The position numbers were made by a program, and so were the translations under genes. This document shows positions 20,563 through 32,819 of a stretch of 64,000 nucleotides of DNA, piece by piece (positions within the stretch are counted from its first letter, which is position 1; every line of letters starts with the position of its first letter). The stretch comes from Melastoma dodecandrum (lineage: Eukaryota; Streptophyta; Magnoliopsida; Myrtales; Melastomataceae). The DNA is taken from positions 7,378,001-7,442,000 of the forward strand of contig JARUPY010000474.1 in assembly GCA_029817715.1 (NCBI GenBank), in the 5' to 3' direction. Under the pieces are notes generated by a model. That model was not told the DNA's origin, made no database searches, and saw only the letters and a program-made list of their open reading frames with translations.

Positions 20563-22270
20563 CTAGGGAGAGGGGGCGTGAAGAGAAGAAGCACAGGAGC
20601 CCTTAATGTCCCCACGGGCAACACCATCAGCATCAGCATCAGGAACAGCACCACCAGCAGGTTGGTACCTACACAACACCTTGCACTTGACCACGCTGCC
20701 GTAAACGTAGAACCCCGGCGCCACCATCGCCCTCACGTAGCTCGGGACCAGCCTTTTCGATTTCCCTGCGTTCATGTCCTCCATGTACATGGGGTCAAAT
20801 CGGGATCCTGTCTCGACCCTGAATATTGGGAATGCGGGATGGACCGAGTTGCCCAGCAGGTGGACAACCCACACGCTCTTCGAGGCCCCGAAGAAGGCCT
20901 GCAACATCGGCTCTGGCCAGGCCCGGTTACAACCCAAGCTGAGGATGATCTCACTCATCTTCCTGTCGCAGAACCGGCTGAACTCCTCGTTGAAGTGCTT
21001 TGTCCCTTTGCTCAGGACCTTCTCCCAGGTCAGCCCATTCAGGAGCCCGAACTGCTCGAGGTTCGCCATGCATCGGTCAGCTGGGTTGAGCACAAGGGTG
21101 GCCCCACTCTTCTGGAACCCAGTCGACTCGAAATCCTCGAAGAAGGCCTTGTTGAGCAGTGCCTCAAGGTAGCACGCGAGCCCTCTCGGGTTCCTTGTCA
21201 GCGCAGCAGCCTTGATCTCAAAAGGCTTTAACTGGACTAACAGTTTATCGTAAACTTTCGCTCCACCGCCTGAGCTCCGCAGCTGCACAGTCAGTGATCG
21301 GCTCAGAATCCTCACCGTTGATCTAGCATCTGCAACGGCGACCAGGAAACGCTCGACGACCTCGTTGTCATTGTTACCGACAGAGAACCAGGTAGGAATT
21401 TGAACAGGAATAGTGTGAGGCGGCATTGCGTTAGCACTGCGTCGTTCAAGGTCATTGTTGAAGTTCCTACAGTAAGATTCGAGCCTGTCGAGCTTCTTCT
21501 CCAGCTCGGAGATGGAGCACTTCAATCTCACCGCTTCCGAGATCGCCTCGTCCCTCCTACGTGTCGCTTTTACGAGCTTGTGTGACAGTTCGGCGAAGAC
21601 CACCTTCCAGCGCTCCTCTCTGGCAGTGACTGCAGAAGTAGAAGGAGACGAACCATCCAAGCGGGGGCTCTTACCCGTCAGTGTTGAAACTATGGATTTG
21701 AGTATACCATTGGGGCTTGGGGCAGCTGATGATGACTGCCGATGATTGAAGTTGTCAAGGGGAACAGTGGAGATCTTGTCCCGGGCATGTGGGCGGCAGC
21801 TGCTGCACAAGACCGAAGTGCCGCCTCCTTCACGGGGATCTGGGGCAGAAGGCACTTCCCCATGGCGGTGGACCATCGTCGGGCTGCGACGCCGGGGAGT
21901 CATGGTCAGCATCACATGGCGGACGAATTCCCAATCATTGCATTCCCCATTCTCTTCCCCCTCCTCCTCACATTCCTGAATCTGCTCCAAAAAATTAAAT
22001 AAATAAATAATCAAAGCCGCGTATCGAGTTTACCCCAGACTGATTCATAATTCAAAACCCAAAAGAAACGCGAACACAGTAGCAGGCATTGCGATGTGAA
22101 AACTGCTCTTACGGATGGATTTTGACGAGAAACATTACAAAATGGTGGAAGCCACGGCAGGAACTTACTGGATCGAAGGCGGGAGATGGATGAAGAGGAG
22201 GCAGAGATTTGGAGGTGGAGGAGGAGGAGGAGGAGGGGGGTGATGAACAAGAAGAAGAGGGAGGCGCCAT
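20563..22270 (-). CDS. DUF641-family protein, IRK-interacting-protein-like
   Basis: Two exons on -: 22270-22169 (34 codons, MAPPSSS...AFDP) and 21981-20563, giving 506 residues. The 187-bp intron has donor cca|gtaagttcc and acceptor ttggagcag|attcag, joining FDP to IQECEEE. The N-terminal 150 residues are Ser/Pro-rich and likely disordered. A coiled coil runs from about 155 to 216 (WKVVFAELSHKLVKATRRRD, ISELEKKLDRLESYC). The DUF641 region follows, with GLLNGLTWEKVL, RAWPEPMLQAFFGASKSVW and SRFDPMYMEDM, then GFYVYGSVVKCKVLCRY. The layout matches plant IRK-interacting protein and GIL1 relatives, which are thought to work in receptor kinase or light/gravity signalling. No stop or frame break, so it is probably functional. 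Confidence 0.88.
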
Positions 22271-24731
22271 CCTAGGGCGAGTTAAGGAAGTGGGTGATGA
22301 GCAGTGAGCATTGGTGTAGTAATTTAAACCCCGGGGCATCCATCCTTTTCCTGTCACTTCTGTGAATTCGTCGTCTTGTCAATAACGTAGTTATGACCTT
22401 CTTGCATGGAAATCAAGTAAAAGATTAAATACGAAACAGCGGTGGCCAATGCCGTCGTTTTAAGTTCTCTCGTTTCTCATTTTCCCACTTGCATTTGAAC
22501 CCGTCGTTCCCCCCCCGGGGAAAACTAACATCAGGAAATTATTAAATTATTTAAATAAAATGATCCTCCATAAAGAAAAGAAACATTTGTGTTACTGGTA
22601 GTAGTAATTAATAACAATAAAGGATCAATTCCACAACAGCTTGGGGGGGGGGGGGGAGGGGTTGCAGTGTCTGTCTAATTGACATGGATATAGATGGGCT
22701 GCAATTAAAGAAAAAGAAAGTGAGTGGAGAGGAGATGATGAAGAAGACGGGTGACCCTCCAATCCAATCGCATTTAATTCAGGATATCGATGTGGGGTGT
22801 GGGTGTGTTTGCGTGTTTTCTTTTCTTTTTTGTTCACATTAAAGTTCTCCCCACCCTGCCCCCGACCTCTCTTTCCTTCGGTTCCAACAAACCCCATTAA
22901 ATTCACCTCCCCCTCCCTCTTCATTGGAATATTTATTAGGCTTATCCACTGGGTATAGAATAGTTTAAATCTAGGCTTATCCCTCCTAGATTTGTCCAAG
23001 TTTAAATCTCCCAGCAACGGCTTTTGCTTTAGTGTACTTGAGTTTCTCTAGTTACAGTTTTTGGCAAAATTTTTTAGATAAATTACCGATACAGGGTTGG
23101 TCCAAGTGGTGGTCGCTTGGTTTCCCTTCCACAAGGTCTAAGATTTGATACTAGTAGACCCACCCATCAAAACTATATCGAGTCTGGATTAGTCAGGGAT
23201 GAAATTTTGATTTGGACAATCACAAACATTTTTAAACTGATTGGAAAATCTCTGGTGGCGATTTTTGATATAAATGTCTATGATGCATATTCATTTTAGA
23301 GCAATGTATCCATGTTCGATATTCCGATGCTTGTCCTGGATACGTGTCTGATACTTTTATGCCATGTCCAAAAATAATACAAAAATTCAAATATAAAATA
23401 CCCGTGTCCGACATCTAGTTTTTCATATCCAATAAATATTTTTTTCCATATTATAAATATTATTGTTTAATTTTTCTTAAGTAATTAACATAATGTCACT
23501 CTTAATATAAATGTGCCACCATCCGATATGTCTTGATAACTTAATATATTTTCTAATGGTTAGACTTAGGGTTTTGAAAGTGATACGTACTAAAAAATTG
23601 GAAAAGAAAAATGTTGTGGATTTGTTCATTTGGATTTTTTAGTAAATATAAAATAAAAAATAAATTTACATTATTATGAATACAAAACACAATGGTAGCG
23701 TGTGGGAACCAAATCAAATAGAGCAAACAAAAAATATTTTCGATTTACTTTTCTTAAACCAAACTAAATCCGATTTATTGAATCTGAATTTAACAAAAAG
23801 GAATTTCTAAAAATGGAATGAAATGGAAAGTTGTCTAGATAAGGACTAGGGATTCAAATTTAAAAAATAAAACGATTTAGTCCGTTAAGTAATAAGGTTT
23901 TAAATTTGGTTCGAATTAGTACGGCTCTATTCCAAACCCCAAACCGAGTTATATTACCTGGTTTCAGTTTGCTTTCATCTGACAATTTTAAATACAAAAT
24001 CAAAAGAATAAAATAATTCGGTTTGATCAAATAAATAGACACCCTAGACACTTGTACACATGATGCTCCTATAAATTATTGGTTGATATGAAATTACATC
24101 AAATTTATAAATTATTTTATCGACTTAATATCTCTTATATAGTATAATTTTTTATTTATAATAATTTATAAATTTCTAGACGCGTCATATAGCGTAGTAT
24201 CACAGTATCCGTATCGCGTAGTCCGCTGTTCCAACTAGTTTCGTGGGACCTGATAGGGTTTGTCCATGGAATTGCACAGAAAGGGGAGGGAGAGTCCACT
24301 TAGGTTAGGACCAATTAATGGTGTCTTCGCACGTGAATATGATTGAATTATTTGACTACGGCTCATATGTTCATTTTTCATGGAACCACCGTGTGTGTGG
24401 ATTGCCATCCCCGCCCGTGACAAATTTATTGTTTCTACGGGACAAACAGCTATAAAGTAATCCTAACCCCAAATATATATCAGATTCATTCGTCAATCCC
24501 TGTAGAAGGGTAGGGCCATTCTTTTAGTAGTCTCTCTCTCTCTCTCTCTCTCTTTCTGTCCTCAGGCAAAGCATATGAATACAGAATTCCGTGTTAATTA
24601 TATAAACAAATAAAGGATATAGATCGGGATTTAGCATCCCCGGAAACCCAAACCTCTCAACCAATCTTTGCTTTCTAACATATCCCCAACACTCTTTTAA
24701 CCTATGATGTTGTCTCTTTAACTTTGAGCTG
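22271..24731. other. Intergenic region between the DUF641 and DUF1442 genes
   Basis: The first few hundred bases hold the DUF641 promoter. A run of 14 G lies at 22643-22656 and a (TC)11 tract at 24531-24552. The rest is AT-rich. One possible SINE is listed separately. No gene is supported. Confidence 0.6.
23090..23290 (+). mobile_element. Possible tRNA-derived SINE remnant
   Basis: The sequence tggtccaagtgg (23098-23109) fits a Pol III A box, and agatttgatac (23141-23151) is a degraded B box at nearly tRNA spacing. The text between them (ggtcgcttggtttcccttcc) has the look of plant SINE heads. No clear poly-A tail or target duplication was found. Confidence 0.35.
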
Positions 24732-25544
24732 CTACCTCCTAATTATCACGATCTCTTCGCCCGTGGTTCGATCCACGTGTTTAATCCACCTCTTCTTGGT
24801 CGTCTTCTCCTTGAATGGATCGTTATTCCCCCTGCACCCACATTTACTTCCTACATGCACAACTTGTAACCCTTTTCCCACCGGCAAGTACACGTCCCTC
24901 ACTACCTTCATCTCACAACCCGCCCCCTCCAATTTCATCCAACCAAACAAACCCTTTCCCTCGCGGTCGGGTTCGTGTTCCCTCCTTGTTCCCGAGTTCT
25001 TACGCAAGAAGATCGCACCCTCGCAGCTCAACGTGGCAGACAACAGCGGCAACCCCCCGTATTCCCCGCTCCCTCTATCCATCACCATGAAATCTACCCC
25101 ATCGATGATCATCGTGGCCGCTTCCTTATCTCCTATGACTATCACCTCCACCTTGACATCCCGACCCAACATCGAGGCGTACTGGGATTTTGTTTCCTCG
25201 TCCGGCACGATGCACACGTGCCTCCCTCTCGTGTGCCTTCGAGCGACCGAGAGCGCGATGCTGGTGGACATGTCGTCTCCTCCTTTACTATAAGTCTCAA
25301 CCATCATCCGGGCGTTCCAGCCAGCTGCCATCGCCCCCACTAGTTCCGGGATGCCGCCGGATTGCTGTGGGTAACCTTCCCCGTGCAACTGCAACGATAA
25401 AATATGTAAATATATACCTGAAGGGCGGCGAACAACTGACATATCGAGTTCTGGACGGAGGGGGGGAAGTGGTGGTGTACTTACAGCTCTGATCGTGTCG
25501 ATGTAGGCGTTAAAAGCCATTTCCGGGTTCCATTCTCTCCTCAT
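24732..25544 (-). CDS. DUF1442-family protein
   Basis: Exon 1 is 25544-25485 (MRREWNPEMAFNAYIDTIRA) and exon 2 is 25388-24732. The intron (25484-25389, 96 bp) has donor gtaagtaca and acceptor atcgttgcag. The 96 bases contain no stop, so an unspliced frame also stays open, but the family reads directly from YIDTIRA into LHGEG...GGIPELVGAMAAGWNA. Family motifs: MAAGWNARMMVE, GRHVCIVPDE, GVDFMVMDR, and VYLPVGKGLQVVHVGS near the end. The protein has 238 residues plus a basic tail. An upstream ATG at 25562 would add six residues; I chose 25544 because family members start just before the W-x-PE motif. DUF1442 proteins resemble Rossmann-fold methyltransferases; no activity is established. Confidence 0.85.
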   Translation of the reverse strand: MRREWNPEMAFNAYIDTIRAVSTPPLPPLRPELDMSVVRRPSGIYLHILSLQLHGEGYPQQSGGIPELVGAMAAGWNARMMVETYSKGGDDMSTSIALSVARRHTRGRHVCIVPDEETKSQYASMLGRDVKVEVIVIGDKEAATMIIDGVDFMVMDRGSGEYGGLPLLSATLSCEGAIFLRKNSGTRREHEPDREGKGLFGWMKLEGAGCEMKVVRDVYLPVGKGLQVVHVGSKCGCRGNNDPFKEKTTKKRWIKHVDRTTGEEIVIIRR

Positions 25545-27565
25545 CCTATGGACGAAACACAAAACTCGTCTTCACGTTACTTCGTGAAAAAAACAAGGAT
25601 GGAGGGATTTCTTTATATGATGTAGACGCGCACAAACAAAACGTGAATCGGAAGTGACAGAAGACGCATAGGGGGTTGACATTCTCCATCGATCGGGGCA
25701 ACATTCGACGTGGAAAGATTAGGATTACACGATGGATTACGTTGTCCTAAATATATAATATGGTGCCAGAAGATGAGTCGTACAAACAGCAACGACATGG
25801 TCCCGGGAGATTTCGGTAATGTTACTTCTTATATCTCGATCGGATTTCCGGGGCAATCAGATATTGACGACACGTGCCAAGAAAGTCAAAACATTGTAAA
25901 TCCAATTTAGGGAGAGGATTATGTCTGAAATATGAACGTCTCGAGTGCATGAGCAACTTGATAGGGGGTATAACTCCAATTTATTCAAAATTTTAATGAC
26001 TACTTAAATGAAGGTGCATACTCGGGTACATGGTACATCGATTCCCCTTAATAATATGAATCCTCAAAAAATAAGTCAACTCTTAAACTGTCTTTTTTTG
26101 CCTGTTAGGAACAGAAGTTTGTTCTTGTCAACACCTATGTTTGGCCTTGTCGACGAGGCTTAATTAACAACACTCTAATTAACCACCTCTTATCGCCACG
26201 TCATAGAGACTTGATAGCGGCTGCTACTGATCGGACTCTCTACCTCTCCGTGTGATAAACTATGGGGGTATTGTCGGAAAAGTCAGACCTAGTACCTGTC
26301 AACGGTTATCAAAAAAGAAGGCATCCCCCAATCACACCAAATAATAATAATAACACGATGAATTAGTTTGATAATCGGGTTTTGGTAAAACCTAAAACGA
26401 TCGAAATCAGCACATATTCTTGAATTGATTAAATAAATTTTAGGTTTTAAATTTTTTAAAATCGACAATCTGATACAGTTTTAGATTTTCACATCGAAGA
26501 ATTTGATAATGAATTTATGTCAATAATTTATATAATTTATTTATTTATCTAATTATAAGAAAAAAAATGCAATCAATTTTTTTATCTATCTTCAAATGGT
26601 TCTTCGTCGTACCGTTCCCGATCAAATTGAAATTGTCGGTCGAGCACATGAGTTTGGTGCCCCTAAATGGAAATCCATTTAGAAAGTCTTCGATAAGGTT
26701 GGTTGTTTATGTTATTTGCACCGTAAATGTGTTGTATCTCAACGAGTTTATGTTTTAAAACTTCAAACATGTACTCGATCTATTTACTTAACTGTGTTAA
26801 AATGTGAAATCGGAGATCCAACCCATTTAATAAATACGTTAGAAGTTAACCCGTTTAAAAATTAATTATATATATATATAACCAGTTTATAATTAGATAT
26901 ATTTTAAATAATAATACATTTAGCAAATAGAATAGTTTAGACTAGAAAAAACATATGTTTTATAAAATAAAAAACTAACTTAAACATATATTCCTCCTTA
27001 CAATACTACGTTTACTTCGACAACATCATCAGCATCCATATCCTCAAATTTTTGATGTCACTAAAGTATGAAAAATCTAACCCCGAATGTGTTACTTGTG
27101 TTAAATTGTGCACCCGTAAAATTTTAGAACAAACAAAAGAAAATAAGATATAAAAATAATAACACGATAAAAAGATATTTTAAAATTTTATCAAAAATTA
27201 AAAATTAGTTCCCCTAAAACCAACTAATTTTTTGAATTCTTGGCGCAAATAAAAAATTATGGCTTTCTTCTTAAAAGGAAGAAAACAAAGATGATAAGGA
27301 AGCTTATTCACATAAAAGAGATTATAAATAAAAAACTAATATATTTTTATTTCAAAATTAAACCATATATAATATAACTAAAAAAATATTTATGTATATA
27401 ATTGTGTTTAATTTTAAAATTCATCCGGTACGTGTCTCGACACGTTCTCGTGAAAGACACATTTAACTAAACCCGAGCTGGCTTTAAACTGTGTTGTGTC
27501 GTGTCTGTATTAAGAAATTCATGTATCAAATTATCGGCCCAAGTCTTTGAGCATAGGAAGGTAGT
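25545..27565. other. AT-rich intergenic region
   Basis: No gene or element recognised on either strand. It includes a short TA run near 26869-26880 and long A/T-rich tracts. Confidence 0.55.
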
Positions 27566-28082
27566 TAGGGGTGAGCAGGTTCCGGGTGGGTAGGTTCCGG
27601 ACGTGGAACCTGGAACCTACCCTGTAATGGCCGATTCCTTAATTTTAGAACCTAGAACTTACCCAGTAGTTTAAAGAACCACCCAGGAACCAATCTACCG
27701 GTTCCGGTTCCAGTGCCTTCTATTAGAACTTTCAATTAGCATACCAAAGTAGCAGAGAATACAGAGATTCATCCCAATTATGTACCAATATGCCAAGTAT
27801 CTACTAGCCAAACCAAAAGTCCTAAAAACATGCTAGATATCCACAAACCAAATCAATTGTCCCAAAATGAAGACCAACTCGACAAGTTCGCATAACAAAA
27901 ATGAGCTACGAACAATCCGACAACACTTCCAAAGCTCAATCCCGATCAACGTCTCCAAAGCTCAAAGCCTTCAAACATTCGTAATATCTGAATTAATTTT
28001 GGCAAAATCTGCATAAACAAGTCATGTAAACAAAACGTGAGCGAATGATAAACAAAAACATCATGACTCAAATTGAAATAAT

Positions 28083-30155
28083 TAAAATACCTTGTTCATA
28101 TCTTTCGGCATTTTCCAGGTTCTCCTCTATATTAATAGGAGGTAAAGGGGATCTTAGCCAATCTTGAACGCATATTAATACCTTAACAACTTTAGGAGTT
28201 AGTGAACTACGGTAGCAATCCAACACACGACCCGACGTACTAAAAGCAGATTCAGAAGCAACCGTTGATACGGGGATAGCTAAAATATCCTTCGCAATAC
28301 AAGGAAAAATGGAATACTTTGTGGCATTACTTTTTCACCAACCTAAAACATCAAAATTAGCCTTACACTCTTCTCATTTGTCTTCCAAGTATCGCTCCAA
28401 TTCAGATTTACCTCCTACATTCAACTCTTCCTCCATGTATCTCATGTAGCCATCTTGAAGATTCTCATACATCTCACAACTATCATCCAAAGCAGAACCA
28501 CTACTTGATCCAATATGCTCCACAACTTTATTGCAAGAAAGCACATCATTTTTAAGCATATCTGTGGCATAAGAATGCTCATAATACTCAAATAACCATT
28601 GTAAAACAAACTTCAGCCTTTCAACTATCAAGTTAATCACTTCCGAATCATTACGATACACTTTCTTGCAGCAAAACTTGACAAAATTCAACTTGTAGCG
28701 TGGATCCAATACAACAGCAATTAAGACCATCATATTACAATTCTCCATACTGCCAAAGTACTTGTCAAACTTTTCCCTCATCTTGCGTGACATAATTTGA
28801 AGTTGAACATCCCTTTCTGTCTTTGTCCAATCATTCAGAGCAGTCAGTATACTAACTACTTCTTCGAAATAGGAATTTGATGTCACATACAAAGAACCCG
28901 ACAACCTCTTAGTAGCATCATAAACTTCTTCAGAAAATTTAATTATCACTTTCAAGTTCGACCAATCTTCACTATTTGGCAAATCATATTGGAGCTCAAC
29001 ACTCATTGACAAATCGTCTTCTTGTAATCTTTCAAATGCCTTCCTAAATTTCACAACAGTCTCTAACATCAAGTAGGTTGAGTTCCATCTAGTTACCACA
29101 TATGGGCAAACTGAACCTTTATGTGGAATTCTTTCTTTCACGACACACTTTTGAAAATGATCAAATCAAGATGAAGAGCTCCGGATATAACGAATCATCT
29201 TCCGTACTCGACTTATAGATTCACAAACATCACTCAAGCCATCCTTCACAATTAAATTCAAGATATGTGCAGTGCATCTCATGTGAAAAAACTCACCGCC
29301 TAAGATCAAGGAGTTGCTTTCAATGAGCTTATCTTTCAAGTATTTCACTGCAATATCATTAGAGCTTACATTGTCAACTGTCACAGTAGAAATACGATGT
29401 TGTATTCCCCAATCAATAATGCACTTCTCAACCATTCTGTCAATTTCCTTCCCTGGCTAGACATAACCACAAAACTCAATATGCATTTATGCAACTTCCA
29501 TTCATTGTCAATAAAATGAGCAGTAAGACAAATAGTTCAAGTTCTGATTGGAAGTCCATGTATCAGTTGTAAGTGCCACTCGAGAATTCAAAGAGCCAAT
29601 AAAAGGTTTGAGAACTATCTTCTTACTTATGAAAATCTTCATGCAATCTCTAGCAACAGTGAATCGAGAAACAGGCTTAAAAACAGACTGTAGAACGTTA
29701 ACAAACGCGCGAAAACCTTCATGCTCGACAAGTGAAAAAGGTTATTCATCGACAATAATCATCCTAGCAAGCATATCTCTGCAACGTTCTTGATCAAACA
29801 CCCAAGTAGATATAACATTACGACTTGTGCATCCTTCCGATTTGCTGCTAGTAAATATCTTTTGTCGCTTATCCATATTATGAGGAAACTTCCGACAACT
29901 ATTAATATGCTTCCACATCATTGAAGTGCCCCAATTAGGATTATACTTATACACATTATTATAGTAAATGCACTTCACATTCTCTGCCTTATGAGTATTC
30001 TCATTCAGAATTTTCGCAAAATGATCCCAAACGTTAGACTTTATGTTCTGTTTGCCTGTTACCTTAGGAGCAGTAGGAAGATTGGCCGCTGTTGAAGCTA
30101 AAGTTCGCTTGACACTAGTTGTTTGAGCCTCATTGTTGTCAAAATCAGGATTCAT
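28083..30155 (-). pseudogene. hAT transposase (zf-BED, RNase H-like, hATC) with several stops
   Basis: From an ATG at 30155 the order is: BED-type finger (VWDHFAKILNENTHKAENVK, then PNWGTSMMWKHINSC), the RNase H-like core (FRAFVNVLQSVFKPVSR, LTTDTWTSNQN, FHMRCTAHILNLIVKDGL), the VTRWNSTYLMLETV segment and the C-terminal dimerisation domain (ILAIPVSTVASESAFS). In the BED finger the second Cys of C-x2-C appears as Tyr (KCIYYN). Stops occur near 29740, 29530, 29510, 29455, 29160, 28375 and 28335, so it cannot make transposase. The domain order is that of the plant Ac/ricesleeper group. Confidence 0.88.
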
Positions 30156-30539
30156 CTTCTAATTCGAACAACCTAACAAATCAAACAATAGATCATTAAA
30201 CAGATGATCCAGAGCACCAACGCCTCAAATTACATCAAAATCATAATCCAAACCCCACAGAATCACCCCCTGACCGGCTATGTTCAGAAAAACAAGAACT
30301 TTTAAGAAAGTATTCTCATCACCCACGGCTCAATCAACCTAACATATCCCTAAAATCCTCCAAAAAATCATAACCCAGAAAGAATTATAAATAAAAATTG
30401 AAAAGGCAAGGCGGGGAAGAAGGGAAAAAGCATATTAGGAGTTGACTTACCGTAAGAAACCGTAACCCCTGGAACCGTTTGATGAAGACGTTGTGAAGAG
30501 GGGGGAGAGACTGGGAATAGAAAGGTTAAAAACCGGGAC

Positions 30540-30640
30540 AATTGTTTGGGGTAGGGTAAAGTTTAATTTAGGTTATTGGGTTGGGTAAAATTTAGGGTAG
30601 GATAATGGGTTGGGTAATATTTAGGTTAGGTTCTATGTTC
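30540..30640. repeat. Subterminal short repeats of the hAT element
   Basis: The phrase gggttgggtaaaatttagggtagg and variants recur three times (near 30550, 30580 and 30608). They lie inside the right end, where hAT transposase binding repeats usually sit. Confidence 0.5.
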
Positions 30641-30810
30641 TCCGAGTTGGTTCCGGGGGGAGAACCTGGAACCGTACTTGGTACTGCCGGTTTTGTAAAA
30701 TTTAGAAGCTAGAACCTACCCGATTCATTCGAGAACCTGTACTGACACCGACCCTATGGTGTCGGTTCTGACAGTTTCCCGGTTTTACCCGGAACCTATG
30801 CTCGCCCCTA

Positions 30811-31654
30811 GGTAGTAGTGGGCTGAATAGGAAACTTTTGTGTCTCATAATTTAAGGGCTGAAAATCAAATTAATGGGTATTTCTAAAACACTCATCGCC
30901 CCAGCCTCGTCGGTCTTCTCACAGCTAATGATGCCCTATCGTCTTCTAACGAGTCTTAATTGGAACAATAACAAGTCATTGGATGACGACGTTGATGGAA
31001 ATCGAAATCAGAACACTCACTCCTCTGTGGGCGACACCGCTGACAAAAAATCGGAATCGAAACTGAAATCACTACTAAATCAGTAAGATAGGTTCTTGGG
31101 TGATTTTTCGATTAGTGAGATAAGTTTTATGTTGTAAAAATAAAAATCCGCACATTACAGAGTAAGTTTCAATATTATAAATACTTTTTGAGAGATCTCT
31201 TCCAAATAATTGGTATGGCTATCAAAATCGTGAGTATTCGCATGTAGATTCCAAATACAAGTGGTAGTCTCGAGGCCTTTAGCTATTATTCTTGAAAAAT
31301 GACCAAGTTTGGCCAATTCCTCGAAAGAAGTTTTTATGGTACCCATCTATTAAAATTTTGACTTCCCGTTCCGTGGAACGAATAATCATCGATTCCTCTT
31401 TTCAGACAACACATACAAAGAAACCCGTCAACAGTCAAATAACTAATCCTACAATAAACTACATATTTTTTTTATTTGCCAAGTGCAATAATTTATTTTA
31501 TGTCCCATAAACTCCGAAATTAAATCATACTTTCTATTATAATATTTTAAAAACTGTTGTAACCAGTTAGGCTGCAACGAAAAGTATAAGCCAAATTTTA
31601 AAACATTTTCGGACAAAGCAACAGCCAGTGCTTACATGTTTAATACTGAGCTTT
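30811..31654. other. Unassigned region right of the hAT element
   Basis: It holds one 70-codon frame on + (30874-31086, Ser/Asn/Asp-rich) that I do not recognise. Otherwise AT-rich with nothing assignable. Confidence 0.4.
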
Positions 31655-32040
31655 GTTCCTCAATAACGTTAGTCTGCAAAATAATTTACGAAATAGGTCG
31701 GTCTAATCTATGACTTATAAAGTAATGCCAATAACTCTGAGTTTAAAACTCGAAGTTCTCAAAGCCAAAATTATAAGTTTTAAACTCAGAGTTCCAACAA
31801 TAGCAAAAATCTCTACATCAAGCGTCAAGTCCCAAGCCTCTAAACTCATAATTAACTTCGAACTGTGAGTTTAGAACTCAGAGTTCGGCGAGGGACATGA
31901 AAACTTTTAGTTTGTAATTGAGAGTTCTTTGAAGACTGAACTCTAAATTACAAACTCAAAGTTATTGATATTTGTTCGCAAACTTTCGGTTTGATCAATA
32001 TATTTCATAGATTATTTTGCGGACTAACGTTGTTGAGGAA
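31655..32040. repeat. Inverted-repeat element (MITE-like), about 386 bp
   Basis: The left arm 31655-31695 (ttcctcaataacgttagtct...) is the reverse complement of the right arm 32001-32040 (...ggactaacgttgttgaggaa) with a few mismatches over about 40 bases. The interior has many copies of actcagagtt/aactctgagt, themselves palindromic. No target duplication seen. Confidence 0.7.
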
Positions 32041-32274
32041 TAAAATACTGGTCTTCGCCACATCATCATTACTACCCTCCAACCGCCCCATCCCTCTTCT
32101 CATGCTCTTTCTAGTCTTTTAGAAAAAAAAAAACTTTTAGTGATTGAAGTTCAAAACGCGCCATTTGTTCAAATTTTCAGAAGTTTCAAAACTATTAACG
32201 TTAATTTTAAACTGTGACCTTATTTAATATTTCTTTTCGGAACTAATCATCTAACTGTACAATGATGAGTTCCC

Positions 32275-32395
32275 GATCACCCATTATAATAAAATAAAGG
32301 AGGCGATGTTTCCCAACCCCAGCCCCTCCCCATCCCAGCCTACCCTAGTCTCTCTCTTTACATGCTTTCCCTTTTATTTTATTATAATGGGTGAC
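32275..32395. repeat. Short foldback repeat with 21-bp arms
   Basis: cacccattataataaaataaa on the left is exactly reverse-complemented on the right as tttattttattataatgggtg. The loop is about 70 bases and C-rich. It could form a strong hairpin. Confidence 0.75.
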
Positions 32396-32819
32396 CCGGA
32401 ATCCTGCCCAAAAAAAAAATTAAAGTATTTGAAAGACAAGATTTATACGGGATGAATCACCTTGTAAATGACGAGTTTCTAATCCCATTTTTTTTTTAAT
32501 TTTGTGGAACAATACTAAGTACAAACCGGGTTTGGCTAAAGTGTCGTGGGTGAATAATATCGTGAGTACGAATTTTTCTCATAATATACTATAACATGTC
32601 TCCCATCGAACTGTAAGTATTAAGGATCAAGCTCGGCTCGTTTTGTTAAAGAGTCCGCTCGAGTTCGGTCAAAGTCGAACTCGGATGAAACTTTCACCGA
32701 GCCAGCTCGTGAACGACTCGATTCATTTTTACTCCTAATTCAAAGCAAAGTCCATACCTAATTTTATGGGGACGAAATTTGTAATTACTTGAATTTGCTC
32801 TAGCTGGACCATATCTGTC

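Larger units (their letters stand above)
27566..30810 (-). mobile_element. hAT-superfamily DNA transposon, complete ends, broken transposase
   Basis: The left end reads taggggtgagcaggttcc; the right end, reversed, reads taggggcgagcataggttcc, so the terminal inverted repeats match except near the middle. AGGTAGT stands on both sides (27559-27565 and 30810-30816), or AGGTAGTT versus AGGTAGTA as an 8-bp duplication with one mismatch, as expected for hAT. Subterminal regions are rich in ggaacc/ggttcc repeats. The transposase lies on -. Confidence 0.88.

Noticed and set aside
20578..21231. 217-codon frame on + opposite the DUF641 gene
   Set aside because: Shadow of a GC-rich, well-conserved coding exon on the other strand; no known motifs.
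24724..25343. 189-codon and 122-codon frames on + opposite the DUF1442 gene
   Set aside because: Antisense shadow of the DUF1442 exon; composition is Pro/Ser/His-rich with no family match.
30874..31086. 70-codon frame beside the hAT element
   Set aside because: Too short and unrecognised to call a gene; mentioned only as part of the region.
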